This document shows, one piece after another, positions 12,240-22,082 of a DNA stretch of 64,000 nucleotides. This DNA comes from Hygrocybe punicea. Lineage: Eukaryota; Basidiomycota; Agaricomycetes; Agaricales; Hygrophoraceae. Made by a program: the position numbers and the translations under genes. Every line of letters starts with the position of its first letter. Position 1 is the stretch's first letter. The notes beneath the pieces were generated by a model. The model saw nothing but the letters and a program-made list of their open reading frames with translations, had not been told where the DNA came from and searched no databases. The DNA lies in NCBI GenBank assembly GCA_963556145.1, contig OY744466.1, positions 4,278,001 to 4,342,000 on the forward strand, written 5' to 3'.

Positions 12240-12960
12240 ATGGTGACGTGGTGGAACGCGGTGGGGGTCTGGGAACGGTGGGCACGGTGGTATTGGATCG
12301 AGGTGGGGTGCTCCGGGATGGTGAATGGGTGGGCTGCGAGCTTCGTGAGTCGGTCTGGGCCGGTTGTGCTGGCAGAACGGGGCCGCGCGATGGTGACATG
12401 GCGCGTGGCTTGGGTGTCTGAGAACGACGGTGGGGGCTCGTCTGGGGCCAACGGGGGGCAACGGGGGGCTCTGGTGGATGGAACGAGGGCGCGGGGGATT
12501 GAACGAACGTGGGTTGGGAACGGGACATACGAAAAGCGGGGGGTTGAAGGTGATGACGTGGCAGGGGCTTGGGTATCCAAAATGGACGGCAACGGGGGGT
12601 TCTTTTGAGCAGAACGTGGGCACCGGGTCGTCGAGCGTGAACGCGGGGGCCTGGATGGATACGAGTGGGCCGGGGAACGCTAAAATATGGGGGGGTCGAA
12701 AGGTGGTGACGCGGCTGTACACGGGTGGCCGTTGGGCATCAAAAATGGACGTCGATGGTGTTCCTGGGACGACGTGGGGCGGAACGGGGGCCGTAAGACG
12801 TCGAAGGAAAGCTTGAGAGGCCGTCCTTGGTCTGAGAAGAGGAAACGGGGCGCGAACGCGGGTGGCGTGGCCTGGGGCTTTTGGGTGCTCAAAAAGGGTT
12901 GAGTCCGCGTTTCTGGGTCAACGATGGTCGACGCGGGGCCCTGGTGGACTGAGCGAGGGT
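12240..12960. repeat. Degenerate ~155-bp tandem repeats, strongly G-rich strand
   Basis: The block GGTGAcgtGG...GGCTTGGGTaTCcAAAAtGG recurs with anchors near 12258, 12407, 12566, 12726 and 12875, spacings of about 149, 159, 160 and 149. At least five decayed units fill the interior of the family B LTR element. The plus strand is a run of G-tracts (many GGGG and GGGGGG). This opens long spurious Pro/His-rich frames on the minus strand. I do not read those frames as genes. Confidence 0.7.
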
Positions 12961-13131
12961 GCCGGGGGGTAACGCAACTGAGGTACGGCCGTGAATGAAG
13001 GGAAAATGCGCCGTCGCGCAGCAGGGGTGGTGAGGCCGAAAACAGGTCGTCTCGCGAGAAAAAAAACGTCAGGAGTGAGAAACCGAGAGAAAAAGAGGTG
13101 CGTGGGTCGAAAAACACTCTCATCACCACGT

Positions 13132-13289
13132 TGTAGTGGTACTGAGGTACCACTCCGGGGGCTCACGCAGGACTCGAGGGAAAGGTCGACTGGATAGGAA
13201 GGATGGACTGACTACTACATCTGGAAGGCTACTGACTAGGTCAAACCGTGGGAACCTGATCATGTGACTGACCAGGCACAACTGCTACA
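13132..13289. repeat. Family B LTR, right copy
   Basis: 158 bp, starting TGTAGTGGTACTGAGG and ending ACTGCTACA, followed by the ACGC target duplication. Confidence 0.85.
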
Positions 13290-13389
13290 ACGCTCGTTTC
13301 CACCTTCGTGTGAACACCAGCCCACGTTCTTCAACCCATCGTCCCACCAAGACCATTTTCACTCCGGCTCACTAACCTTCGTCAAGTTT

Positions 13390-13602
13390 GTGTTTTAGTT
13401 CTCAAAGAACCAATCATCCTCACTCAGTTTGCGTTTCCTTTCATTGTGTACTCTCCGCTATTACAATTTAAATCATAGCACAGAATCTTTGTCTCATCGT
13501 GTCAACACCACGTATTGCACTGTCACCCAGCTAAGCCTTCCGATCCTTGTTTATCACTGCATTGCGACATTGCGTCATCTTGCATTTCTCCGCGTTTGTT
13601 TA
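13390..13602. repeat. Repeat unit shared with 24775-25090, 5' part
   Basis: Sequence from TTTTAGTTCTC through CACCCAGCTAAGCC and TTGCATTTCTCCGCG matches the inverse complement of 24784-25000 at roughly 85-90 percent by eye. The same unit resumes after the inserted element at 13910 (TTTGTTTATTTGATC). It lacks coding features. Confidence 0.7.
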
Positions 13603-13909
13603 TAGTGAACTGCAGGGGTACAGGGACCCTGTGGGATTTTGTTCATGGGTACATGTGGGTACGGGTATGGGTACGGATTCTCGTACCCGTCAGCTTTAAA
13701 ACAAGCTTAGGATCATCCAAAACGGTTAAGAACTGACTGAGATATGATCAAATCATTGTTTGAATCATATCTCACTCAGTTCTTAACCATTTTGGATGAT
13801 CCTGGGCTTGTTTTGAAGCTAGAACCCGCCGGGTCATGGGTAAGGGTTGCCATGGGTATGGGTACAGGTACAGGAAAAAAAACCCGCAGTAGACCCCTGC
13901 CATTCACTA
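13603..13909. mobile_element. hAT-like MITE, 307 bp, with 8-bp target duplication
   Basis: Ends TAGTGAACTGCAGGGG and, inverted, CCCCTGCCATTCACTA. It is flanked by TTTGTTTA on both sides (13595-13602 and 13910-13917). The 8-bp duplication and TAGNG terminus are hAT features. Inside are GGGTAC/GGGTAT reiterations and a large hairpin whose arms contain GATCATCCAAAACGGTTAAG and its complement. The paralogous sequence at 24784-24870 has a single TTTGTTTA and no insertion, so the empty site is preserved in this same window. Confidence 0.9.
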
Positions 13910-13917
13910 TTTGTTTA

Positions 13918-14513
13918 TTTGATCGTGCATGTTATCACACTTTATTACTGTCGGGAGTGTCCCAAGTCCTGTTTGCTAACAGTATTTTCAGAACAACCCT
14001 TGAGTCAGACTTCTTGATCAGTGCTACTAATCCATGTTTTATTTATGGATGACCAAAGACTATAAGCCTTGTGCTTTTAGCTTGTAGCAACTCCACACCC
14101 TTCCACTGGATCTCTGTTTGCCCATCACAGTTTTCCTTCCATTCATTACCTCATGAAACACTTCATGACTTCACCCTTTCATTTTCTCCTTCATCCATTC
14201 ACTATTTGTTACCTTTCCTTTTTACTCCAAAATCTGCTTATTCCTACTCCTTATTCAAGTCCTCCACATTTGTTTTGTCCTTCGGAGATTCATCCGATGC
14301 TTCTATTGCTCCATTCCCCCTTCTCCTCATCTCCCTCCTTCCGGTAGTCTTGCTGCTTATGATCCCTGCTATGATCCTTTACAACACCATTGGTCCTGCT
14401 CCTCTGGGGTATCTCCTTGTTCTCCAATCATTTCTGGTGGACTCAGAAGTTGCCTCCTCACCTCTCATATCTCTTACCCTCATGAAAAAAAAAAAAACAT
14501 CAAGCCGTTGCGA
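13918..14513. other. Non-coding flank
   Basis: Begins with the resumed repeat unit, then unique sequence. A poly-A run lies at about 14485-14497. The open frame at 14071-14637 is Ser/Leu-rich and runs into the following LTR, so I do not call it. Confidence 0.4.
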
Positions 14514-15428
14514 TGTAGAGGGTCAACGTCCCTCTGAGTCCATATCCTCGATATATCACGAATCCAGACGAACCCGATGCCTCTATTCAACTCGCAATCG
14601 AACCCAATGTAACCCGACACAACCCGACGTGACATGACGTGACGTGACCCGACGTGACTGATGTAACCCAACACATGCCGCCTTTGTCACAGCCGCTTTC
14701 GGACCAAATCCGGCAGCCTCAAACGCCTCAGAGTTCCAATTGTAGAAGATGGATCTCATCGGAGTCAATCCCCGACTTCAGACTTACCATATTTATGCAT
14801 CCCATCGTCCTTTTGGAGATATGTAGGACTTTCTAGATCTTTTCCTTGCATATTCGTTTTCCCCTCCATTTTTTTGTCTTCGTTGCATTGCAACCCCCCT
14901 TTCCACATCTCCATTCCAGCTTTTCTTTGTAGTTTCTATTGGCCGAAGTAGACATGTCCGAAAGTAGCTACACACACATGTACTATAAAAACGGTCCCCG
15001 ACGACCGTACAAAAAAAAAAAAACCCTTAGTCCCCATTTTCATATAGTCAGAATCTTCTTTAATCCCTTCAAATGCTCGTCCATGTAGATCCTTAGCTTT
15101 TTGTAGTTCACTTTATCGTCTTTATTGATTGTTTCCATTATTTGCTCATCGTTTCCGACCCGACCCAACCAGACCCAACCTGCCGTACCCGACATCGTCG
15201 GCATCGTCGGGTTCTTTGTTATTCATCCATTTTCACTCCATTCATCGCCGGATTCATCGTTATTTGTTTAGTTTTACACGGCAGCTTGATATTTTACTTA
15301 CATTTCCACTTCCTTTACTATTATTTCTGACACTGACTTATCCACCGTCACTTCTACGCTGACACCCCTCTGGTTAGGATCTTTATTTATCACTATAGTT
15401 CCGAAGCCACCCCGAACCCGCATCTACA
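14514..15428 (+). mobile_element. Solo LTR, family A (copy 1)
   Basis: 915 bp, starting TGTAGAGGGTCAACG and ending CCGCATCTACA. Flanked by GCGA on both sides (14510-14513, 15429-15432). Internal features are shared with the other four copies: GTGACGTGAC tandem units, a probable promoter TACTATAAAAACGGTCCCC near 14985, and a GTTCCGAAGCCACC block near the 3' end. TG...CA termini and a 4-bp duplication make a solo LTR the best reading. Confidence 0.8.
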
Positions 15429-15432
15429 GCGA

Positions 15433-16400
15433 CGTGGCTGCCACATTCATCCACCTTACTGTTGGGAAATTCTGTTGGATTCATTCCATTTCTGCAGATC
15501 TGGATACAGCAATTATCTTACCATTATGGCACTCCATTGAGTGTAGGTCAGATTTGCACCATCTTCCATTCTTCCATATACATCTGTCTCCTGTTGCAAC
15601 TCTGGTACTCTGTACCAACTCCGGTGCCATCCGGCACAATTCTGGTGCTTTTGAGCACAATTCTGTCCCTTCAGTTTGGTCTCTGTTCCTCTCCAGTTTT
15701 TATGGAGATCCATTCAAGGACTTTTACTCCTGAGTATGTTTGGTTGTAAGGGCTTTCAATTGTTGAAAGTTAACCCACCCAAGTATCCTGGTTGTGATAT
15801 CTCCTTACTCCGTTCCCCTTCCGGGACCCTCTGCAGCCTCTTCCAAAACCTCCAGCATCTCTGGCATCTCCGGTTTACCTTTCCACCATCTGACTGCCTA
15901 CAGGCTGTCACACTCACTGGCTGGAGTTCCTTGCCTGTTTTAATTTTGTTCTCCAATTTTTTGTCTGGGTAAGCTTGGAGCTATGCCCGATCTCTTGCTT
16001 GACACTGGGACATCTACACCAAAGGGGAGATGGCGACTATGCAACAGCCAATCCTTACAGTTTCCACCCTGTTTCCAGGCCGGAACAATTGGCTTCATCT
16101 CTCAGAGCTAATTCCCTCGAAAAAGTTGTCCTTGGTGCTGGATTTACCTTGGACTCCATTCCAACATAATCTCCAGGTTCCAGGTTGATTCCGTTGCTTC
16201 CAGACATAATTCCTGTCTTGCCTCCAACCCAAATCCTCACTGGTCAATCAATGGTTTTGTGTTTTTACACCTCTGGGATTGTTCCAGACTTTCCTCCCGC
16301 TTATCCTTCAAAACCGTGCCCATGGACCTGCATGTTTTTCCCCCTCTCCCAAATTTCTCCTTCCTCCCTCTCCATCTCCTCCTCCTCCAGCTCAAAGTCC
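15433..16400 (-). pseudogene. Decayed continuation of the coiled-coil gene, non-open
   Basis: Minus-strand translation gives E/K/G-rich pieces with many stops and frame changes (for example PEMPEMLEVLEEAAEGPGRGTE near 15850). It seems continuous with the coiled-coil relic upstream on the same strand (16405-16866). No domain is recognised. Confidence 0.35.
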
Positions 16401-16404
16401 TTGG

Positions 16405-16866
16405 TTATTTCCTGGAGTTTGTACATCCTTCATGATCATCTCCTGGACCAATTATGTTAGAGCCACTCCACTTGGTGAGCAGCTTACTGGTGGACTTCTC
16501 CATGGGCTCCACTCTGTGATACTCCGATCCGGACTTCTCTTCTTCCTTCCTCCTTTTCCTTGCTTTCCACTTCTTCCTTGCTTCATCTTCCTTGCTTCTC
16601 CTGCTTTCTTTCTTTCCATCTTCCTCCATCTTTTTCCATCCTTCCTTTTACTTCCTCCATGTTCCATGTTTCTCCACCCTTCTCCATTCCGGCTCCAGCT
16701 CCATCCATCCATCCATCTCTGCCCTTCCTCCTTCCTTCCTCTGTGCTTCCTCCGCTTCCTTCACCCTCAACTTGGCATACTCATGCATTTTCTTGATGTG
16801 GTTGGTGATGTCTTGGGAGGATGGCATATTTTCATGGAGATGTTCCTGCATCCAGGAGTTGCTCAC
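16405..16866 (-). pseudogene. Coiled-coil, charged protein relic (transposon-associated type)
   Basis: Minus-strand translation gives IKKMHEYAKLRVKEAEEAQR, then KEGWKKMEEDGKKES and ARKKWKARKRRKEEEK, with a frame change between. The pattern is a long heptad-rich, E/K/R-dominated helix like those at 30471-31142 (minus) and about 19380-19540 (plus). It is likely a gag-like or transposon-associated protein family common in agaricomycetes, but I cannot name it. The long Leu/Phe/Ser-rich frame on the plus strand here (16279-16989) is its antisense shadow. Confidence 0.5.
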
Positions 16867-16947
16867 TGGAACCCTGTTTCTGACTCCAGTCCAAATCTCC
16901 CTTTATTCCTAAAGTGTCTCATGGGTTCGACACTAAGGGGGAGATAC

Positions 16948-17464
16948 TGTCATATTCATGCAACTCTGATGTACTCTGATGAACTCTGATGTACTCTGAT
17001 GAACTCCGGCCATCTCCACTCCAGACTTTTCCATTTCAATTCTATCTTATCTTCTTTTTCACTCCTATCTGTCTCCCCCCTTTTGTTTACTTGTCACTTT
17101 ATGTAGCAACCTTTTGTCTTTTTTATCTTTCTCCAAACTCTGGTACTTCTGCCAGAGTTCCTATTATCTTTTCATCACCAAGGACATAACAATTAGTTTA
17201 CTAGTATATAAGCTAGAACTACTATGTACTGTATCTTTGTTCTGAAAATTGACTAGAGTACCCTCTGTCTTCCTCGCTCTCAAACTTAAGGTTTTGCCTT
17301 AAGCTCACTATCTCCATCCTTAGTCTGGACCTCTGGACTAACTCTGCTCCACTTCATGCCTACTCAGTATGGCTTAAGGAAGTAGTTAACCTACTTCAAG
17401 AGTTCGCACCTCCGATCCTCCAACAAACTCCACTCCATCTGGAGTTGTCTGCATGACTCTAACA
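16948..17464 (+). mobile_element. LTR (family D), probably a 3' LTR
   Basis: 517 bp. The start TGTCATATTCATGCAACTC and the inverted end GAGTTGTCTGCATGACTCTAACA are imperfect inverted repeats. Immediately upstream is a purine tract CTAAGGGGGAGATAC, as expected of a polypurine tract before a 3' LTR. A TATATAAG promoter-like box lies near 17200. I see no second copy and no target duplication, so the element is truncated or rearranged on its 5' side. Confidence 0.6.
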
Positions 17465-17465
17465 C

Positions 17466-17635
17466 AAGCACGCAGAGCTACAACTCCAGATGTATAGGGA
17501 GGATTTGGCTAAGGCTCAGCAGATAGAAACATGGTTAGCAGATGAACTTGGTGCTGTTGAGAGTGTTGTTTTGAAAAGGGGTCTCTCCATGAGTGCAATC
17601 ATGTTATTGAAGGTTTCGACGATTCCAGTTTGAGC
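17466..17635 (+). pseudogene. Short coding relic beside the LTR
   Basis: One frame reads HAELQLQMYREDLAKAQQ, then ETWLADELGAVESVVLKRG, then a stop. It is an amphipathic helix-rich fragment. No family is identified. It may be a remnant of the coiled-coil protein class seen elsewhere in the window. Confidence 0.35.
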
Positions 17636-17994
17636 AGTTCTGATGTGGATGGATACCACTGAATTTGGCTTGTGAAATATTCATTAGTGTTTTAAGGTCT
17701 GGTCCAGTCCGGTTTTTTGCCATTTTTGGACATTAACCGGAACCGGACCAGTTAACTCATCACACAATTTGTCAAAAACCTGAACTGGACCTATGAGGAC
17801 CAGTTCATTTTTTTATTTTGGGTGGACCCAACCGGTCTTAACCGGTTCCAACCAGGGAAAATCACACTTGAGTGTCTAAATAGTTAAACCTTTCTTAATA
17901 ATTAATAACTAATGGTTTTGTGGGCGCGTTGGGCCATTGGCGACCCCGTTGGTGACGTTGGTGAGTCTCTCTGCACACCCACACACACTCTTCA

Positions 17995-18048
17995 ACCTCG
18001 CAAAACCGGACACGCGTCAATTGACATGTCGCCATGTGTATGCGAGGT
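17995..18048. repeat. CAATTG quasi-palindrome, copy 1
   Basis: ACCTCGCAAAACC...GCGTCAATTGACATG...GTATGCGAGGT: outer arms ACCTCGCA / TGCGAGGT and a central TCAATTGA, 54 bp. One of seven copies in the window. Confidence 0.75.
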
Positions 18049-18286
18049 GGACTGAGGTGTGGGCGTTGTGGCCCCGTTGATGCCAGCGTTGGCGGTCCCA
18101 GCATGTTCAAGTTGGTAGTTGGCAGCCACAATTGTGGGCACATTGGTGATTGCGTTGGGCACGTGGGTAGGCGCAGACACGTTGGCCGCTCTGTTGGGTG
18201 CATGGGTGGTTGTGGACACGTTGGCGCATTGGTGGCCCTGTTGCTGGTGTTGTGGTGGGGTGCCCAACATGGCCATCCTCCCAGTT

Positions 18287-18339
18287 ACCTCACGGTTGCA
18301 GTGCCAACGTCGATTGACGTGGGTGCGCACACGCGAGGT
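18287..18339. repeat. CAATTG quasi-palindrome, copy 2
   Basis: ACCTCACGGTTGC...ACGTCGATTGACGT...ACACGCGAGGT. The centre has one change (CGATTG). About 293 bp from copy 1, centre to centre. Confidence 0.65.
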
Positions 18340-19009
18340 ATGTTGGGGGTTGGTGGTGGGATGGCCGTGGCCATCGTTGTGGTTGTTGTGGTTGTTGTGG
18401 TTGTGGTTGTGATGGTCATTGTCATCATTGTGGTGGTGGTGGTGGTGGTGGTGGTGGTGGTGATGTTCGTGGTCGCTGTTGTTGATGTTCGTGGTCACTG
18501 TTGTTGACATTGTTGTTGTTGTTGTTGTTGTTGTCCCATTTGGAGGGCCGTGGGTATCGTTGTCGTTGTCGGGGTGGTGGTGGCCGTTGTTGTCATCCTC
18601 GTCCTCACCACCTGTCGTCCTCGTCGGGTGCTTGTATTGTTTGTGTTGGTACTGCTGTTGTCATCGTTTGTAGCTGAGGAAACAAAAAAAAAAAAAAAAT
18701 TACTTACCTACTGCAATGGGGGTTGGGTGCACCGGCCCCCCACTGCCCTTCTCCCCACATCCCATCATTGTCATTTGCCACCGTCGTGGTCATTTGCTGA
18801 CCTTGTAGTGGTGGTGAAAAAATCCGGTTGTAACTGGTTACAACCGGTTACAACTCAGTTGCGTAAGCTTCATCCACATCGGGAAACCGCAACTGGCAAC
18901 CTCCCAAAGTGGGCGCAACCACAACTGGTGGTCCGGTCTTTTTCGGTTCAGTCCGGTTGGGTCCCGGTTTTTTTCCAGTCCTATGGACTGGACCTTGAAA
19001 CACTAAGTG

Positions 19010-19580
19010 ACGTGTCAATGTTAGCTAACCTTCATCCTTGACCACCACCATCAATGTGAACAATGTCAAATGCCATGTCCAAATTCATTGCCACCACTCT
19101 CAATACTCTCAAGACACATTCGAACATGAAACCTGCTGAGGGCACTGCAGAACCAGACTGGGTCACATGGGGGCAAGATTTCAAGGAACTTCTGGTGAGT
19201 TATTGAAACCATGCTGACCATTTCACTGACTACCTTTAACCACCTAGTACAACTATCTCGAGTTCAAATGAACAACTGGGCCAATGCAGGGTAGTGAGGA
19301 AGTTGAGGAGATGCAGAGGGGCACCATCGTGGTGCTGGACTTTATTGAGGACGAGCATGCTCTCTAATGGGGCAGGGAGATCCTTCTCTCAAAGTTGCAT
19401 GCTAAGGTGAAGAAGGTGCAAGAAGAGGTGAAGAAGGTGGGGGAGCAGGCCAATGTGGAATGGAAAGCACAGGAGGCGGTTGAAGCCAAGCAGAAGAAGG
19501 CTCATGAGGTGGAGTTGGAGGGGCAATGTTGGTGAAGGAGGCGACAGACAGAGCTGCCGAGAAGAAGGAATGTGTGAAAG
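19010..19580 (+). pseudogene. Coiled-coil protein relic, 3' part
   Basis: In one frame LLSKLHAKVKKVQEEVKKV then ANVEWKAQEAVEAKQKKAHE (about 19380-19530), preceded by VVLDFIEDEHAL and a stop. It matches in style the charged coiled-coil relics on the minus strand at 16405-16866 and 30471-31142. It is broken by stops and cut off by the element starting about 19581. Confidence 0.45.
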
Positions 19581-19922
19581 TAGTGAATGGCATGGGTAAC
19601 CCGTGGGTATTCCACAGCTACCTGTACCCATACCAGTGGAAACCCGTGGGTTTACCCATGGGTCTACGCCAGAGGTGCCCAACCTCCCATTACCTTGCGA
19701 ACACAGCACCGATGTTGATGCGGGTTCGGGGTGGCTAGTGTTGCCGAAGTTCAGTTCGGTCCAGTTCCGACCCTTTTTGGCGGAACCGCGAACTGAACTT
19801 CGGGTCCGGTTTGGTGCATGGCCAAACCCAGACCCAGACGGCGTCGAACCGTCTCTTCGCGTTCGGTCTGGGTTCAGACGCGGTCTGAAACCCAGACCAA
19901 GGTGGGCTCACCCCATCTGTTC

Positions 19923-19976
19923 TCCTCACGAATGGCAGGCACGTATCAATAGATACGGCGCTGCACTTCGCGAGGT
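19923..19976. repeat. CAATTG quasi-palindrome, copy 3
   Basis: CCTCACGAATGGC...GTATCAATAGATAC...CTTCGCGAGGT. The centre is changed to CAATAG but the outer arms are clear. Confidence 0.6.
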
Positions 19977-20099
19977 AGATGGGTGCGGGAGAGCCCTCCG
20001 GTGTCCCCAAGGGATGTGGAGGGACAGGGTCTTGTCCCGTGGTCCCTGCGTGGCATTGCTGGTGCTGCTGCTGCCAACCGTTGTCCTTGTTGGGGCGGT

Positions 20100-20128
20100 G
20101 GTATGGTTGTGGTGGTGTTGCTGCCACG

Positions 20129-20165
<37 letters not shown>

Positions 20166-20410
20166 CTGGCCGTCGCCGTCGTTGTTGCCATGCTGCCGCT
20201 GGTGGTGGTGGTGTTGCGGCTGTCCCATGTCCGTTGGCATTGGATGGCACTGCTGCTGTTGTCCTCTTCGGGTGGTGGTATGGTCGCGGTGGTGTTGCTG
20301 CCACGGCTGCTGCTGCTGGCGTTGCTGCTGTTGCCGGCGTTGCTGCTGCTGTTGCAGGCGCTTCTGCTGCTGCCGGCGGTGCTGATGGCCGTTGCTGTCG
20401 TCATTGATGC
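20100..20410 (-). repeat. CTG/CAG trinucleotide tract (poly-Gln on the minus strand)
   Basis: Imperfect CTG repeats on the plus strand, giving runs of 6-13 Gln with Pro-Trp-Gln-Gln-His interruptions on the minus strand. The unit CGGTGGTATGGTNGTGGTGGTGTTGC occurs twice (about 20096 and 20273), so the tract also grew by larger duplications. Confidence 0.6.
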
Positions 20411-20434
20411 CGTTGCCGTTGCCACCGCTGGTGG

Positions 20435-21630
20435 TAGTGATGCCGAAGTTCGGTTCAGAACCGGTCCGAACCCGGTTTGAACCGCAAACCGAACCGAAAA
20501 ACCTGGTTCGGTTCAGCCAAATGCTGAACCAAAACTGATGGTTCGGTTTGCAGTTCTGTGGTTTTGAGCAATTCTGAACCGCGTTTGAACCCGGTTCGAA
20601 CCGCGAACCGATAGATACGGTTCTTCCCGTCATTTTGATCCCCTGATCATCCAAAACGGTCAAGTATTGAGTGAGTTATGATTAAAACAACTTTTACTCA
20701 CAATATATATATATATTGGATTTTAAAAATGGCAATAACATTATAAATAAAATAGATAAAATTACCAAATTATTTGAGTACATTGCCCACACTAAATGAT
20801 AATTGGTCCTCTGCTAAGATTAGTTAATTTAACCAATATCTGGTCACTCATTAAACTGACTTCAATTTGTAACCAATTATGCAGAAATTCCAAGTTGGTC
20901 CAATAGGTGAGTGGATATTGATTATATTAATTAATGTTAACAGAGAACCCATTACCTTTTGATGAGGGTAATGTACTCAAATAATTTGGTAATCTTACCT
21001 ATTTTACTTATAATGCTATTTTCATTTTTTAAAATCACAATCTATATATTGGGAGGACATCCATAATGATAAAAATATTCTGGGCAATAAACAGGGTGCC
21101 AGTTGGGGTTGGAACCGCTTTGCTTATATCAGTTTGGGATTGTTGATGGAACCAATAGATGACATGCCAGTGATCGGCATAGCCCACTTCAGGAGGTCGG
21201 ACCTTGAAAATAGTTTTTGTAGTCTATTCAGGGGGTCGACCCCCTCCAATAGATATCACATCTCTGTATTATATCTGTACCCCGTTTAGGGTGGGGAGTT
21301 CAAATGTTTTTCTGGGGTCTTTGAAGTGTTGGAATCTCGTCCCAACATGGGGGAAACTATATCCGAATAAAAGATATGTTATGGATGTCCTCCCATTGTG
21401 AATAAAAGTTATTTTAATCATAACTCACTCAATACTTGACCGTTTTGGATGATCAGGGGATCAAAATGAAGCTGACAGGTAGGAGAAGCTTTAAATCAAA
21501 TCGGTTCGGCGTTTGAACCGGGTTTGAACGTGAACCGAACGCTAAAAAATGGTTCAAAGCGGTTTCAGTTTCGGTTCAGGTTTTGCAAAAAACCGAAAAA
21601 ACTGAACCGAACCGAACTTCGGCATCACTA
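20435..21630. mobile_element. hAT-like non-autonomous element, 1196 bp, 8-bp target duplication
   Basis: Ends TAGTGATGCCGAAGTTCGGTTC and, inverted, GAACCGAACTTCGGCATCACTA. Flanked by GCTGGTGG at 20427-20434 and 21631-21638. Inside are inverted cores GATCATCCAAAACGGTCAAG (about 20647 and 21456) like those of the 307-bp MITE at 13603. Further nested inverted repeats follow: ATTACCAAATTATTTGAGTA near 20761 against 20974-20993, and GGGAGGACATCCATAA near 21050 against 21385-21404. AT-rich, no coding capacity. Confidence 0.9.
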
Positions 21631-22082
21631 GCTGGTGGTGGTGGTGGTGGTGTTGCGGCCGTCCCGTGTCCGTTGGCATTGCATTGGCGCTGGGATCCAT
21701 GTTGTGCCAGGTCGTGTGCGTCGCGGTCAAGTTGCCTGTGGCAGATAATATTAGTAAAGTTAAGAAATATTATGAGACTTACCTGTGTTCATGAACGCGA
21801 CAATGTGTCGCGTTCATTGGACTTGCGTTGTTGCGGTGTTGGTGAAGAAAACCTACGTGTAATGGTCACATGATACTGTTTACCACAAAAAAGTAAGTAA
21901 AAGAAATACGAAAAACAAATGAAATAAATACCTTAAAAATATCCGCGTTCGCGGTTTGGACGCGGTTTGGAGCCGTTCAGGAAATCCGGCAGGCCTCGAA
22001 ACCCGGAACTGAACCCGCGGTCTGGTTCAGCACTTGGCTGAACTTAGACTGAACCTAGGGTTCGGTTCAGGGTTTGAACCGG

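Larger units (their letters stand above)
11423..13289. mobile_element. Non-autonomous LTR retroelement (family B), complete with target duplication
   Basis: Two direct repeats of exactly 158 bp (11423-11580 and 13132-13289) enclose 1551 bp. They start TGgAGTGG / TGTAGTGG and end CTACTACA / CTGCTACA, the TG...CA form of LTRs. They share the GGTACC hairpin and the block CTCCGGGGGCTCACGCAGGA. The 4 bases ACGC flank the element on both sides (11419-11422 and 13290-13293). The interior has no gag or pol. It is a G-rich array on this strand, with no clear primer-binding or polypurine site, so this is a TRIM/LARD-like element mobilised in trans. Solo LTRs of the same family are at 26973-27109 and 30751-30902. 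Confidence 0.85.
17992..18710 (-). other. His/Asn/Thr-rich open frame over a GTT/GTG microsatellite
   Basis: The minus-strand frame starts near 18510 and runs through poly-His (about 12 residues) and His-Asn repeats into a normal-looking Ala/Thr/Asn-rich tail. A GTAAGT-type donor occurs on the minus strand at about 18705. Equivalent frames with similar donors occur at 19926-20430 / 21631-21880 and 24046-24560. The open frame is helped by the simple repeat, so I treat it as possible, not established, coding sequence. Confidence 0.3.
17685..19005. mobile_element. hAT-like non-autonomous element X
   Basis: Left end TAGTGTTTTAAGGTC..TCCAGTCCGG, right end GGACTGGACCTTGAAACACTA, in inverted orientation. 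Subterminal zones are built of ACCGG/CCGGTT reiterations. The interior carries two CAATTG quasi-palindromes (17995, 18287), GTT/GTG microsatellite (about 18365-18540) and a His/Asn-rich minus-strand frame. Flanking 8-mers (ATATTCAT, AGTGACGT) do not match, so either the ends moved or the duplication has decayed. Confidence 0.6.

Noticed and set aside
11695..13197. Many long Pro/His/Arg-rich open frames on both strands
   Set aside because: They are open because of G-rich composition and tandem repeats inside an LTR element. All frames are open together and none has a domain.
16279..16989. A 236-codon hydrophobic frame that could pass for a membrane protein
   Set aside because: It is the antisense of an E/K/R-rich coiled-coil relic (GAA/GAG/AAG read backwards as TTC/CTC/CTT). 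Its hydrophobicity is a codon artefact.
18360..18545. A CRISPR-like array
   Set aside because: The units are tri- and hexanucleotide microsatellite without spacers, and the genome is eukaryotic.
17685..19005. An 8-bp target duplication for element X
   Set aside because: ATATTCAT and AGTGACGT do not match even allowing two changes, so I report the element without a duplication.
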